From Gymnorhina tibicen (lineage: Eukaryota > Chordata > Aves > Passeriformes > Artamidae): 64,000 bases of DNA. The notes under the pieces were generated by a model. The model was not told the DNA's origin. It made no database searches and saw only the letters and a program-made list of their open reading frames with translations. The position numbers and the translations under genes were made by a program. Location: positions 1,032,956 to 1,096,955 of the forward strand of contig VXAZ01007727.1 in NCBI GenBank assembly GCA_013399875.1, written 5' to 3'. Below, piece by piece: positions 49,301-61,600 of this stretch (position 1 is its first letter; each line of letters starts with the position of its first letter).

Positions 49301-49705
49301 TAATGAAGTTGACAGGCAAGAAAACAAACGGTATGCATTTTTATTCATTAAACTCATTATTGAACTGAAGAATTATTCAAAACTTAGTTCTTGAATCTTA
49401 TTATATCACACTCTTCTTAATTGCTTTTAATTCCCTTTAACTTTTTTTTATCCCCAGCCCTTTTAAGCGTTGTACATGATCTGAATCCAGACATGTGGGA
49501 TTTGAGTTATGCCGAATCTGTTCTTCTGGTGTTCTCTGTGCTTTTGGCCATATGGGCATCTTTGTTCTTCTTTTGTGAGCCTCTTTAAAAGCTTTATAGC
49601 TTACAGTTAACAGGCACACTTGCTTTTTCCTTCATTTTTATTTTTTCCACTTTTATAAAAATATTAAAATCCAGACAAGGGAAGCAAAAGAAGGGTTATT
49701 CATGT

Positions 49706-50282
49706 GAAGCATAGATGATGTTACTGGCATCTGGCTCAGGGCAGCTCCTGGTACCAGTCCAGGATGGGGGATGAAGAGATTGGGAGCAGCCCTGCTGAGA
49801 AGAATTTAGGGATGCTTGTGGAGGAGAGGCTGGACATGGGCCAAGGAGGAGGGCCACCAAGTTGATTAGAGAGATGGAGCTCCTCTGCTGTGAGGAAAGG
49901 CTGAGAGAATTGGGATTGTTCAGCCTGGAAGAGAGAAGGCTTTGGGGTGACATAATTGCAGCCTTCCAGTACCTGAAGGGAGCCTACAAGAATAATGGGG
50001 GGCGACTATTTACAAGGGCATGACATGACAAGGGGGAATGGATCCAAACTGTTAGTGGGCAAGTTTAGATTACCTATTAGGAGGAAGTCCTTTCTTGTGA
50101 GGGTGATGAGGCACTGGCACAGGTTGCCCAGAGAGGCTGTGTATGCCGCATCCCTGGCACTGTTCAAGGACAGGTTGGATGGGGCTTGGAGCAACCTGGT
50201 CTAGGAGAAGGTGTCCCTGCCCATGGCAGGGGGTTGGAATGATCCCTTCCAACCCAAGTCATTCTATGATTCTATGATTTTA
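49706..50282 (+). repeat. CR1 LINE 3' part, well preserved, internally deleted
   Basis: This is the best-preserved CR1 here. It begins in the C-terminal reverse-transcriptase region (CAGCCCTGCTGAGAAGAA, GAGAGGCTGGACATGGGCC). It continues through GAGGAAAGGCTGAGAGAATT, TTGTTCAGCCTGGAAGAGAG, AGTTTAGATTACCTATTAGG and GGCAGGGGGTTGGAATGATC. It finishes with ATTCTATGATTCTATGATT, the diagnostic terminal repeat. A segment normally found between GACATG(A/G)GCC and GAGGAGGGCCAC is missing at about 49841-49848. The overlapping reading frames on both strands are repeat-derived. Confidence 0.95.
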
Positions 50283-52372
50283 TCCTAACACAATAAGAAA
50301 AGTATCTGTTGGCATTTCAAACATAAATACTTGGATATAGTTGCATTTTATTGAGCTTGTTTGATAGCTCTATACAGACCAAGTTTTTTCTCATTCATAT
50401 ATCTAGAGGTTTTTCCTTGGTCTCTTTTCCTTGCTGCACAAATGATAAGTTTTTAAGCAGCCAACATTGTTTTGGAATGTAAATACAAAGGATAAAATTC
50501 CTCTAAGACCGAATTTAGGTTTGAGATTACAGTGTAATGAAGAGAGATGGGAATAGAGGTAGAGCTTGGTCTTTTTTAATGACATTAATTTTTCTTGTTA
50601 CTGCTTTGTGCTTAAACATTTTAGCTTGATTAAAAGGAAGCTAAAGGCGCTCCTTTATTCTCCTTGAAATTTCCTACTGGGCTCCTGGAAAGCTTTTGTT
50701 AACTAACGTTTGCTTAGCTGATAACAGCAAAAGTGTGGCTTTCAGGTGTGTGTGTCAGCAAGCTGGAAGCTGAGACTCGCGCCTGGTGGGCTGCATCAGT
50801 AGTGAGCCTCAGGGTGAGGTTCCCCGTTGCCTTGGCAGTGACAAATTTCCCTCTGGTAGATTCTGTTTACCTCTTTGTTTCTTAGCTGTTTCATACAAGT
50901 AACCCAAATTCTTTAGAAATACCTGTGTTTTGAATTCCAAGTGTTTGAAAAAAAAAAAAATATTTATATTCCTAAAATATGCAGTTGTCTGGGTGACAGC
51001 CTGGAGAGGCATTCCCTGGATGAGAGGAGGAGGGTGAAGGTGTGGGGGTAATGAAGGCAGAGTGCACATCCACTCATTCCTGAGGAGCGTGTCTGCAAGG
51101 AGAAATTATGGTTTGAAAATCGGAATAAATTTGAGAGAATTGAAAAATTTCATTTGGATGATAGAGAAGACTTCAAAGCTTTCTCCTGTGGAAAATAGTC
51201 ACAGCAGCTGAACTCCCTAATGTGAAAGCAAATGCAAGACACTGCCTGCACCAGCTCCAAGATGAGAGATGGCCTGGCTTTGCACAGCTTGTGCCTCTAA
51301 AGCAGCCAGGAAGCCTGAGAGCATTTGCATTTTCTGCCTTGAATACAAGTTTTTTCAACACACATTTATAATTTTGAAGTGTGTAATAGTAATGGAGTCA
51401 AAACTGCTTCATGGAATGAAATTTGCAAGGAAGCGCTGCTAAGGAAGGCAATTCAAGTGCAAGACTTAGATTCATTCATCAAATAACGTGTTGCAGAATT
51501 GAGCTCTCTCTGGGTTCAGCAGATGAGATGCTCACGAGCCAGGTCTTCATAAAGCTTAACAGCAGGAGAAGTTTTGTGCATTGTAAACAGGAGCAGTATC
51601 CCTTTTCAGGGAACTTGCCAGGCTTCTTCCGAGTTGCCAGGTTCTTAAATGAGTCTTGAAACAGGGCAGTGCTGAAGGAATTTATGGGGTAGGTTTATAA
51701 TCAACTGATAGTTTAATTAATGTAGCATCTTAAATACTTGTATCCAATTTAATCTTTTCCAGATGTTAAGTTTTAATGAAAGTCTCTTCAGAGACTCATG
51801 AGGAAGGTAACATCTGGGGAGAGCATTTAGGGCAAACTTGCATGGAAGTAAAACAGTATTCCCTTAGATGTTACCTTACATGTCAACACAAGACAATCCT
51901 GAGATTTGGAGAGGTTTTATGTATTTTTACATTTATATGTATACACACACACATACTCTCGGTCAACTTGGCCTAAATACAGCTACTCTCGCTCCCGTGT
52001 TCCACTTTTCAATCCTTGTGTTGACTCTGTTCAGAGGAGAGATTGAGATAAAGACTGCTTTTCAATATCTTAGCAAGCTTTTGCTTTTATAGTACACTAC
52101 AGGAATTACAGGGCAAGTTATCTGCATTTTCTATCCATATGCAAATACTTTTAAAAATCAGTATTATTAAAAAAGCAGTGTTATCAGTCCTAGATGATGT
52201 AGTTGCTATTTCTTTAGTTTGTGTGCCAAAGTGATTTTATTTCCAAATGTTTCATGTTTTAGGAGCATACGTATTAGGACTTCTAAATGGTAGTGCCCAA
52301 ACCCAAAGAGTAGTAGGAAACGCTTTCCTGAAGTCTGGTCCCAATGGGACTTGGAGATATGTTTAAAGGGTT

Positions 52373-52376
<4 letters not shown>

Positions 52377-52403
<27 letters not shown>
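52377..52403. repeat. Poly-A tract (27)
   Basis: This is an uninterrupted run of 27 A in intron 3. The sequence before it is not recognisable as a processed transcript or SINE and no target duplication is evident, so I call it a simple repeat. Confidence 0.9.
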
Positions 52404-52407
<4 letters not shown>

Positions 52408-54477
52408 CAAAAGCTTTATGTTGAAACACATGTTTGTCCATATGTTTTAGATAAGCTATCTATATTTTTGTAGAAAACTGATATTAAATGGAAATTCAAG
52501 CCTTGAGAGCTTTCTTAACAAAAGACACTTGTGGTCGGAGCTCTGAGGTCCCAGGACAGTTCCATTACTGTAATTCCACAGCGTGAGCTTTAAACGTATC
52601 TGGAGATTTTAATGGATCACATGGGAAGTAAATCTCTTTGTACCTGCCTTAAGCCATATGTTACTGATACAAGATGTTGAGCTGCCTATCTCTTTCACTT
52701 GGACGCAGCTGTGCGCTTCCATAAGGGCTGGGTTTTGAGCTGTAAAGGGAAGTTTCAGATTCCATTCTTCTCCCCTGTTACAGGAAATCTCATGCTTTCT
52801 AATTTCAATTGTGTAATTTTATAGATTTTTCCAGAAGATGTAGGTTTTTGATACATTTCTAAATCTAATGAAGCTTTTAAAAATGCTTTATGACTTCTAA
52901 TATAGTCCCTTCATTCTTCTGTTCTTCTATGCATTTCCTGTTGTTGATCAAGTTTCTTTGTTCTTGCTATTTAAATGGCATGTACAAAACCTATTTGCAC
53001 CCAATTGATATTGCTGAATATCGATGCAAAGCAAAATTAAACATTAGATTTAAATAATGGACTTGTTTTTCTTACTCCTTGCTTATTATTTTCTAATATA
53101 ACTGTAATCAGTGAATATTGTAAACAATTCATATAAATGGGAGACAAATAAAACAGGATTGAAATTTTATGCCTGATAGGACACACAAACTGTTAATGTG
53201 TAAGATGCAATTTATTTGTAATAAACTAACAATTCCCATTTGCAACTCTAACCACTTTTCTGAAGGCTGCTTGTTTTATTTGTTTTTCAGAAGTCATATT
53301 AGTTACTTCACAGTTCTTTTAGGGACACTTTATATCACTGGTTGAACTCCCCACCGTGGAAATCTGTGACTGATGTTCTCCCTCAATAACCAGGATCTTT
53401 TTTGCTACAATTTCTGGAAAAAAACATTCAAGGCCATCATTCAGTAAATCATCTATAGCAAAGGGAGGCTTCTTTCATCCAAAATATCTTGGTAGTAATT
53501 GTAAACCCGGGCTTTCTCTCTTACACGTAAGTGGCATGGGACTTAAGGCAGTTAGTTACCACTTGTTTAATGCTCATTTTTTTTCAGTGTCAGAGGAAGA
53601 ATATATTTAAAAATGGAAAATGTAGGTGAGGGGGAGGTGCTTAGAAATCTGCTCCTCACACAGCTGCCATAGTAGGCAGCTCCTTTCTCAAAAGTATATT
53701 TTAAATAGCAGAGAGGAGGAAACCTCTGTAGAAAAAATTTTTAGTAGTAGGGGAGTAGTGTGATGACAGCAGAGAGTAAGTTTTTACTACTGTTTCTCTT
53801 TGTAAGGAGTAGCTGGTTTTGAGAAGATACAAGTGAATGAGGGAAAAGCCTCCACAGACAGTGTTGGGGTGGTGGTGGGTATATGATGAGGTGAAATGAC
53901 TAAGGGGGAAATTAGCAGAACTGATGGGGGAGGATAAAGTGTGAATGCTGGTGTGGAGGTTTTGAGAAGAAAAAAAGTTGATGATGTTTACTTGACTCTT
54001 CAGGATAGGTTTATTCCAGGCAAAGATGTAAAAACCCATTTTTAGTATGACTTCTGTTTCAGGGAATAATGACTAGAAGCTTAAATTTCTGTGGAAATCT
54101 TAATTTCTTTTAGCATTAAGCAATATGAAGCTTATCCTTTCAAAAAGAAAATCGAGGCAGTTATTGCTCATTTCAGCAAGATGCAAATTATATATGTAGT
54201 ATTGTCAGTAAAGTTTATACAAGATGCTCTGTATTCATTGTCTTAGGTTTAATGAGCTGGGCTAATTATACCATGCCATAACTAACCAAGTAACAATCAA
54301 ATTGATTTTTTTCTTCTACAAGATGCTCAGGGCTTTTAGTTCTCAGATTTAATATACCCATGTAATTGCATAATGTTGCAGTTCAGCAAGTCATCGGGGA
54401 GTATTTGGATTGTTAGTAGCAGCGCGAGAGCGTGTAGCTTCTTGTCCACTTTGTCCACACTTACAACCTGCCCTTGA

Positions 54478-54552
54478 GAATCACAGAATGATTTAGGTTG
54501 AAAGGGACCCTAAAGATCATTTCACTTTCAGCCCCCATCCATGGGCAGGGCT
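54478..54552 (-). repeat. CR1 LINE 3' end, reverse orientation, short
   Basis: GAATCACAGAATGATTTAGG, TTGAAAGGGACCCTAAAGAT and CCCCCATCCATGGGCAGGG are the reverse complement of the last ~75 bases of CR1. It is heavily 5'-truncated, inserted antisense to MACROD2, and moderately diverged. Confidence 0.85.
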
Positions 54553-56784
54553 TGACTCTGACTTCTGAGGAAAAGCCTTGTTATCTTAAACACAGGGTAG
54601 CTGAATTTCAGTTGTCTGTATGTGGGAAAGAAACCTTTCTCAGTTTCACATTTTCATTTTGTCTTTTATTTAAGTGAGCCAAAGGCATGATGTTTTTGTA
54701 ATAATGTCTATCTTCTGTAATTTTTTTCCATCTGTGGATGAATTTGCCTCACTTTCCACTGTCCAGTTTGGCCCTCTGCTTCTTCCATAGGCAGTGGAGC
54801 AAGAGTGCATCTCTGAAGGCAGTCCAGCCTTTCCTTAAAGAGGTGCCCCACAGCTGAGGTAGATTCTTTCGGAGAAACTGATATCTCTCCTTTCCCTTTA
54901 GACAGAGATGGGAAGTATTTAACCCAAGAAAAATGTCTAATTTAGACCTTTGTCTTGGTCACAACACATTAAAAGTAGCGTCTTTCACTTCTTTGCTTGC
55001 AATAGCTGTCTGTTTCAGACTGCTACTTCCAGTTAGTTGGACTGGATTTCAGTGGATGTTACTACCTGTTTATGTCAAGCTAAGTGGCTTCTTGTTCAGG
55101 AACATGGGCAGCCTTTGAACTGAGGCACCTTAGCAAGGTGCTTCCCACCATGTTCTCCAAGTAGCCAGGTGGTGTTCCCAGGTAAGCCAGGTAGACTTGA
55201 CTTCCATAAGCAGATATGGAAGGGTCAGAGTAGGGCTCAGCCACATAAACTGACATAAGTCTTTTAATTTTGGAGCTTGGATTAGGCTTAATGATTTTGT
55301 CATATTTTCTGTTACCTTTCTTTAAGCAGGAAGTAAAAAACCATGAATATGCTGTAAAATAACATCTTTCTTTATTTCCTTTTAATTAAAAGAATTAATA
55401 GAGCAGCTAATTCTATTTAAAATATCACAGAATCTACTATGCAGGAGGGAGAGCCACCAAATTAGTGGATTTAGAATCATAACTTGACCAGCAGTGGGTT
55501 CCTTCCAAAAGCTGACCAAGTAATACCAGTCTGAATTGTAAAACAAAGCAAAAATGGCTTCCTTTTTCATATTTTGTGTGAAGTATTTTAGGGTTAGGTT
55601 TTTCAGCTCGCTGTATTACTTCTTGAATGAGGTAAAACTGTTAAGCTATAGGGAGAGTTGGCCATTATACTTGTTTTTTTAATAGCTGAAGGTTTGCTTT
55701 TACCAACAGTATAATTTGTTTGGGTTTTTTTTCCCCCCACTTTCTTGAAAAGTCAGCAGAATATAAATGACAGATACTCTTCAAATAGGTAGCTGGTATT
55801 TCACATCATTAGAACTAATGCTGCTGTTGCCATAATGTTACAAAAATGCCTCCAATGCATCTGTTTTCCTGGGACCGAATTCCAGATGTTAATTTACAGT
55901 CTACCATCTGCTTGGTTTTGGTGGCTGTATCAAGTTGCAGGTCAAAATTACGACTTGTTTGCTGTCAGGAGAATGGCAGCATTTGCAGCATTCAAATCTT
56001 ATGCTGAATGCTTGGCTGTAATTGCAGCCTAATGTGTATTTCCCTTGCCTTGCTAGAAGGAATGCACACATAGCTTGGGTCTGCTGTAATTGTATGTGGC
56101 CCTTCTCGTGTGCTGCTTGGTTTCTGGTGTGCAGAACTGCCAGGCTGTGCAGCTCCGCAGTTGCTGCTTTCTGAGCCTGTGGAGCGGGTACGGCAATGCC
56201 GGGAAGCAGACGGTGACCTTCTCGTCTTGCACAAGTGTTGAAACTCCTCCTTTCTGCAGCGATCAAAAGCCGTTTGTAATTTCGATTCTACAGTGGTAGT
56301 AAATGTTGTAATCTCAGTCTTATGACTGTAGTAAATGTTTGGTTTATTGCTAGGTGAAAATACTTTCAGCTATTAACTATGGAATTATAAACTATACCTC
56401 TGTGACAGCAAAAACTAAATTCCAGTCTCTCACTTTGAACCCTGGCTGAACAATGTGTGCTAACAAGTTAGTATGATTTTTTTTCCTAAGAATCTGTGTT
56501 TGCATGAATGTGGAATTTGTGACATGCAGCCTTACTTGGAAACTCATTATAGTTCCAATCATTATCTAACACTTCAAAAGATAACTACATTTAATCTCTT
56601 TTCAGACTTGGGTTGATAGTTGGTTTTTTTTTCACCAGAATTTGTCTTTTTTGTTGGTTTGGTTTTATTTTTTTTTTATGATCAGATAAAAAGGTAGAGA
56701 AGAAAGGGGATGATTGATACTTCTGTGCTGTTGTTTTTGCCCTGGGGACACTGTAGGAGTTAATTTTGCTCCAAAAGTGATAAA

Positions 56785-56912
56785 TCATAGAATCATGGAA
56801 TGGCTTGGGTTGTGAGGAAACTTAAAGACCATCTCGTTCCCATCCCCTGCCATGGACGAGGACACCTTCCACTAGACCAGGTGCTCAGAGCCCCATCCAG
56901 CCTGGCCTGGGG
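56785..56912 (-). repeat. CR1 LINE 3' end, reverse orientation
   Basis: AATCATAGAATCATGGAATG, CTTAAAGACCATCTCG, CCCCTGCCATGGACGAGGAC, CACTAGACCAGGTGCTCAGA and GCCCCATCCAGCCTGGCC match the reverse complement of the CR1 3' UTR. It is well preserved, and the element's terminal repeat is at the lower coordinate. Confidence 0.92.
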
Positions 56913-58614
56913 TCAGGTTCAGCAGACATGCATGAGTAAAGCAGTGCATATGCACAAGTAATGGGAGCAGTCAAAACTCCTTTAATTTAGCTTATGGGCA
57001 AGTCTTCCCTGTAATTTGTCATCCTTGCATTCCAACAGTTCCTGTTATTGAAGTTCCTTAAAGCTGTAAAGCAGCAGCTGAGGATGCTCCGTGCTGACAG
57101 GAGAGTACCTGGGCTGTCTGCTGGCATTTTCACTTGGTATCGAGAACTGTGCTATACACTTTTTAAGAAGTAACTGACTTCATTTTTGCAAGATTTGCAT
57201 TTCAGTGAATTTTATTTCTGTAATGTAATGACATGCAATGAATTTTAAAAGTTTTGGCTTATAAACATCACATAGAGGTAGTTAAAATGACTTTTATTTT
57301 TTCATTTAGCCTCTAGTAACTTGAATTTATGACACATCTGTTATCAAGCATATCCCTTTCTTTTTCCTGGTCAGAAATATGTTCTGATATTTTAACCTAT
57401 CTTCCCTTATCTTAACTTATATTTTAACTTAAATGAAAGTTGCTATGGAGTCACTCTTTTGCCATGGACAGTAGTTTCACTCAGAGACCCTCTGTAGTAA
57501 TAATTTCTGGTGGGTGCTTTTAAAACATCTTTTTGCCATTGACTTAACTTAGTTCATGTATATTGGTGCTGAATGGCTGTGTAAAAATTCTTTCCATTAA
57601 AATGCTTCATGCTTAGTGCTACCATGCAAATGAAATAATTCAAGATAGTTTTTTGCATGTAAATTTTTAAAAGGGATAAAAGCAGCAGAGCAGTAACGCG
57701 AGTCTCTAATGCGTTTAGAGAATGAAAGATCAGGTTGCAATGATTTCTTGAAAGGCAACAAAAAACTTGTATCTTTGCTTTTATAACCCAAAACTTGGGT
57801 GAGTAAATGTTCAGAGCAGGGAAGCAGTTTAATTAATGTTTACCTTTTTTTTTTTTTCTATATAAGAAACTAAAACACTTTTTGATGCAGTTAAAATGGG
57901 ACTATTTTTTCTGGAAAGGTTACAACATAGAGAAAATAGGACCTTGTGTTTCTTCTACAGGTTTACTTCCATCCTTCACCTTCAGCTGGCACCAGTTGAG
58001 TTTGCTTGCTCTGCATATAGTGGTTTACCCAGATGTATATATGATGGCAATTGACAGCCCTGACTTAATTGCTATTTCCAGTTTATTAAGAGCTAAAATC
58101 CACCTGTAAATCTCAACTACGATGGTTAGGATTAAATTGCAGCTGCCAGTTATAAGGCAGGAAAAAAAATCATCTCTGAGTTTTCAATTACCCATGTTAA
58201 ACAAATGTGTGGGCTTGCAAACTCAAATAAGATGAATAAATTTTCCTTGTAACTTAAATTTTCCTGCAGTATTGCAAAAGAACTGAGGTTTTTGGTGTGG
58301 TTTTTATTTTTCTCTCCTACCATGTGCTCACTGTATGTTGCATTACATGTAAGCAACACTTGTTTGAAGAACTGAAAACCTCCAAATCCTGGAACTAGAA
58401 AAGATTATCCAAAGCAGTGAGAAGCTTCAGGGACTACTCTTTTCCTTTTTTCTGAACATAGCTCTTCAGTGCTGGATGGCTGCACTCTTTCACTTGTTCA
58501 AGGGTTTGGAGTGGGGATGGTGGTGGTGAAAAATTCAGGACGATGGAGAAGGTGGACAGATGTCCTTGTCTCTGCTTCCCCTTGCTTCAGTTATTGAATT
58601 TTTTCTGCCAGTGG

Positions 58615-58640
58615 TGTGTGTGCATCGACAGGCACACACA
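58615..58640. repeat. 9-bp inverted repeat, TG/CA-rich hairpin
   Basis: TGTGTGTGC (58615-58623) and GCACACACA (58632-58640) are exact complements around an 8-nt loop. The arms are simple-sequence in nature, so the symmetry may be fortuitous. Confidence 0.6.
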
Positions 58641-61600
58641 GTTTCCTGTAACCCTTCCCGTACCTTGTCATGGACAAGTTTTTGGTCTTGTAATAAAATC
58701 TGATAAAGAAAGCTTGTGCAGTCTTTAAATAATTAATCCACAATTAGGCATTTGTTCTAAGTATTCAAAGTACATTTGAATAGGTTTTTTCCCTGCTCCT
58801 CCCTAACCTACTTTTGCTTGTTTGCAACGGCTGCCAAACACAGTGTAACAGAGCAAAAGACAAAACTCAGGCACAAGAAGTCAGATCTTGAGCGTTGTTT
58901 TTGGAAGCACTTTGCCACGTGTGTGTGCCCATCACCAGTTTACATGGGATTTGGTACTGAATGTGAAATAGGAATTTGTTAACCTCTTAGTTTGCATTTT
59001 GTTGCTTTAAATGACATTTTTACTTAGTGTGGTAATTTTCACAGGGTGAACTCCAGTTTGTTAGCGTATTTTGTTTCTTAGATGTAATGAAACCAAGTTC
59101 TCTTCTTATGTATCTTGTTACGCTGTAAAAGTTAGTAAAGGATTTCCCTGGGTGGGCACAGGCAGAAGCTGATCTCAGGAGCTGCTGGAGTCTGTCAGTG
59201 GTGATTGTGGCACTTATAAAATGTCCACGTATGCTGTATTTTTTGGCAAAACCCCCCTTTTTTGAGCATTCTTATGCCCTCAATGGTGCTGCTACCAACC
59301 GAGGAATCATGGTAATCATTCCCTTTGCTGAGTTTTTTTCAGATAGAATTCACATGAGGAAGGAGGAGGAACATCCCAGATCTCTGATGTTTAAACTTTG
59401 TCTAAGGAATACTAGTGAGTGTTTTTATTTCTTTAAAGGAAAAAAAAAAAAGGGGGAGTGAAGAAAAAGTATTGGTGACTGGATCATATTTGTTATGAAA
59501 ATGTTTGGTTTGTATATTAATAGAAATAGAAAAGTAGTCATTGTTTGTGCATAAAAGCAGCTGGTACTGCTAGGTGCCAAAAAGAAGTTCCAGCAAATCC
59601 TATGGAACAAAAACAGTGGGAGAGAGAAACGGTGATTCGTAGCAGTGAAGAAGTTACAATACCAAGAAAAAGGAAAGGCAAGTCCCCCAAAATTGGTTGA
59701 GGCAGGGATGTTCCACGGGATGCAGTGAAATACCTTAATGGTATTCAGCTTCTACTGGGAGCTCCGAGGGAATCCATTCAATGCCCATGCACAGGTGAGC
59801 GCAGTATTGGTCTCTGAAGGGGATAAGACTATGGAGTAGTAAAAATTCTGTGCCCAAACTGCTTGAGCTTTATGGACACAATGCCAAACACTTATTACAG
59901 GTATCTGTGACTTGCTGACTGACGTGAAGAAACATGTTGCTTTGACTCAAAGTTTCATAAGACAGGTACACGGAAGGTTGAAGGTAGTGGGTGTTTTCTG
60001 GGGGTGGGTGGGGAAGGTACTGCAGTTGGAATTGAATTTTGTCAAAACCCCTGAAGACTCAGCAAGGTGTTAGTAAGATTTGACAGAGTAATCCCACATA
60101 GGGTGGGCGCTGGCAAAGCCCTGAAGTGCCACATCTCAGGAATGTGACAAAACGTGGCAGGTTTCTAATGGTCTATAAAAATAGAGCCTGAGAGGCAGCA
60201 TGTGCTGATGTCTGCATCAGTGAATTTCTTCTCCCTTAATAATGATGCCCTGAAGGCACCATTCAGCTTAGCTTCAAAATGGTTGTGATCATTAAAAGCA
60301 ACAAGCTGCTTCGAAAATATATTGAAATTTAGGATACTTGATTTCAAAACAAGAAAAGAAATTACAAGGCTGGAGCAAACAAGCCAAGACGTGCGGTATC
60401 AGGTTGTAACTCTTCTGCCTTATGAAACCAGCCATGATGCAGCTGTTCAAATGCAGCCTAACATAAAGCATCAGTCGATAATGAGTGCTTTGAAAATAAT
60501 GGAATTATTACCTTGCTAGAAATGAAAAATACATGAGGGAGAGTTGGTTTCTGAGAGAAATGGATTCAGAAAAGTTTTGAATGCATTGTGCAATAGGTGA
60601 TGTTATGCTTGCAGTACAAGTGCTTAAATAGTTTAAAAGTTTAGCATTAAATAGTTACATAAAACAGATGAGTAGAGTAAAATCAAACTCTTAGAGGAAA
60701 AGTAAATCTCCAAGACACAAATGACAGCTTGTGGAATGTTTATCTCAGAATTAATTATTCATATATATGCACGTGTATATTAAAAAATAAGTACCCCAGT
60801 AGTGATAATATCCAGAAATTACAGGCTGGATATGAGTCTCAGTTAATTGTTTGATTTTTATCACTTCTGCAATATAAATTTCTAAATTTAATGTTTAAAC
60901 AGTAAGTCACTGGAATGTGCATTTTCACACAAAGTGCACAAGGACTAATTAAAACAGCAACTTGCAGAGAATTGTTTATATGATGTCAGTATTCATGTTT
61001 AAGGTGGCACATAAATCTGTAATTGCTATTTTCTTGTTAATTACTATTACTACAAGGGTTTGGATCGTTTGAAGAGGAGTAGCCGTTTCTACCACATGTA
61101 GCTGGAGTTGCATGTCTAATTATCAACAACGATAGTTGTGTATCGGCATTTTTTACAAATGTGACAGTATCTTTTAAAGTAAACGAGAATAATTTCCTCT
61201 GACAGAAATGTGAAGTATTTCTTAGACCTCATAATGAGAGACGGTGCAAGCTTGTTTTAGAGTTTATTAATTGGGTTAATAGCGCTCAGTCAGACCTGTT
61301 GCCTGTGCTCTCTGTAGGGTACCAGGATCACCAGCAGCTCATTGCGCCTGTGAGAGCATGCACTGACAATCTCAAGTGAGGCATTTTGATAACACTTATT
61401 TAGTGCTGTCAAATGCAGTAGCTAATTTGTACTGTGATGTCTGTTACTATAAATTAATAGGTTTTCTGAAGTAAGTTTCTTACCTTCAAGTGGTGCACAG
61501 TAGTTGCATGCGATGCTGCTCCTGCAGCACTGCGTTTGCATCTTTACACGGGAAATACTACCCCTAATACTACCAGAAGTTGAAGAAAAATCAGTTATCT

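Noticed and set aside
53701..54039. 112-codon minus frame over a purine-rich + strand stretch
   Set aside because: The openness and Ser/His/Thr bias follow from strand-asymmetric purine composition. No start context or conserved motif.
60173..60200. TCTATAAAAATAGAGCC, resembling a TATA-driven promoter
   Set aside because: No gene model downstream; TATA-like words are frequent in AT-rich introns.
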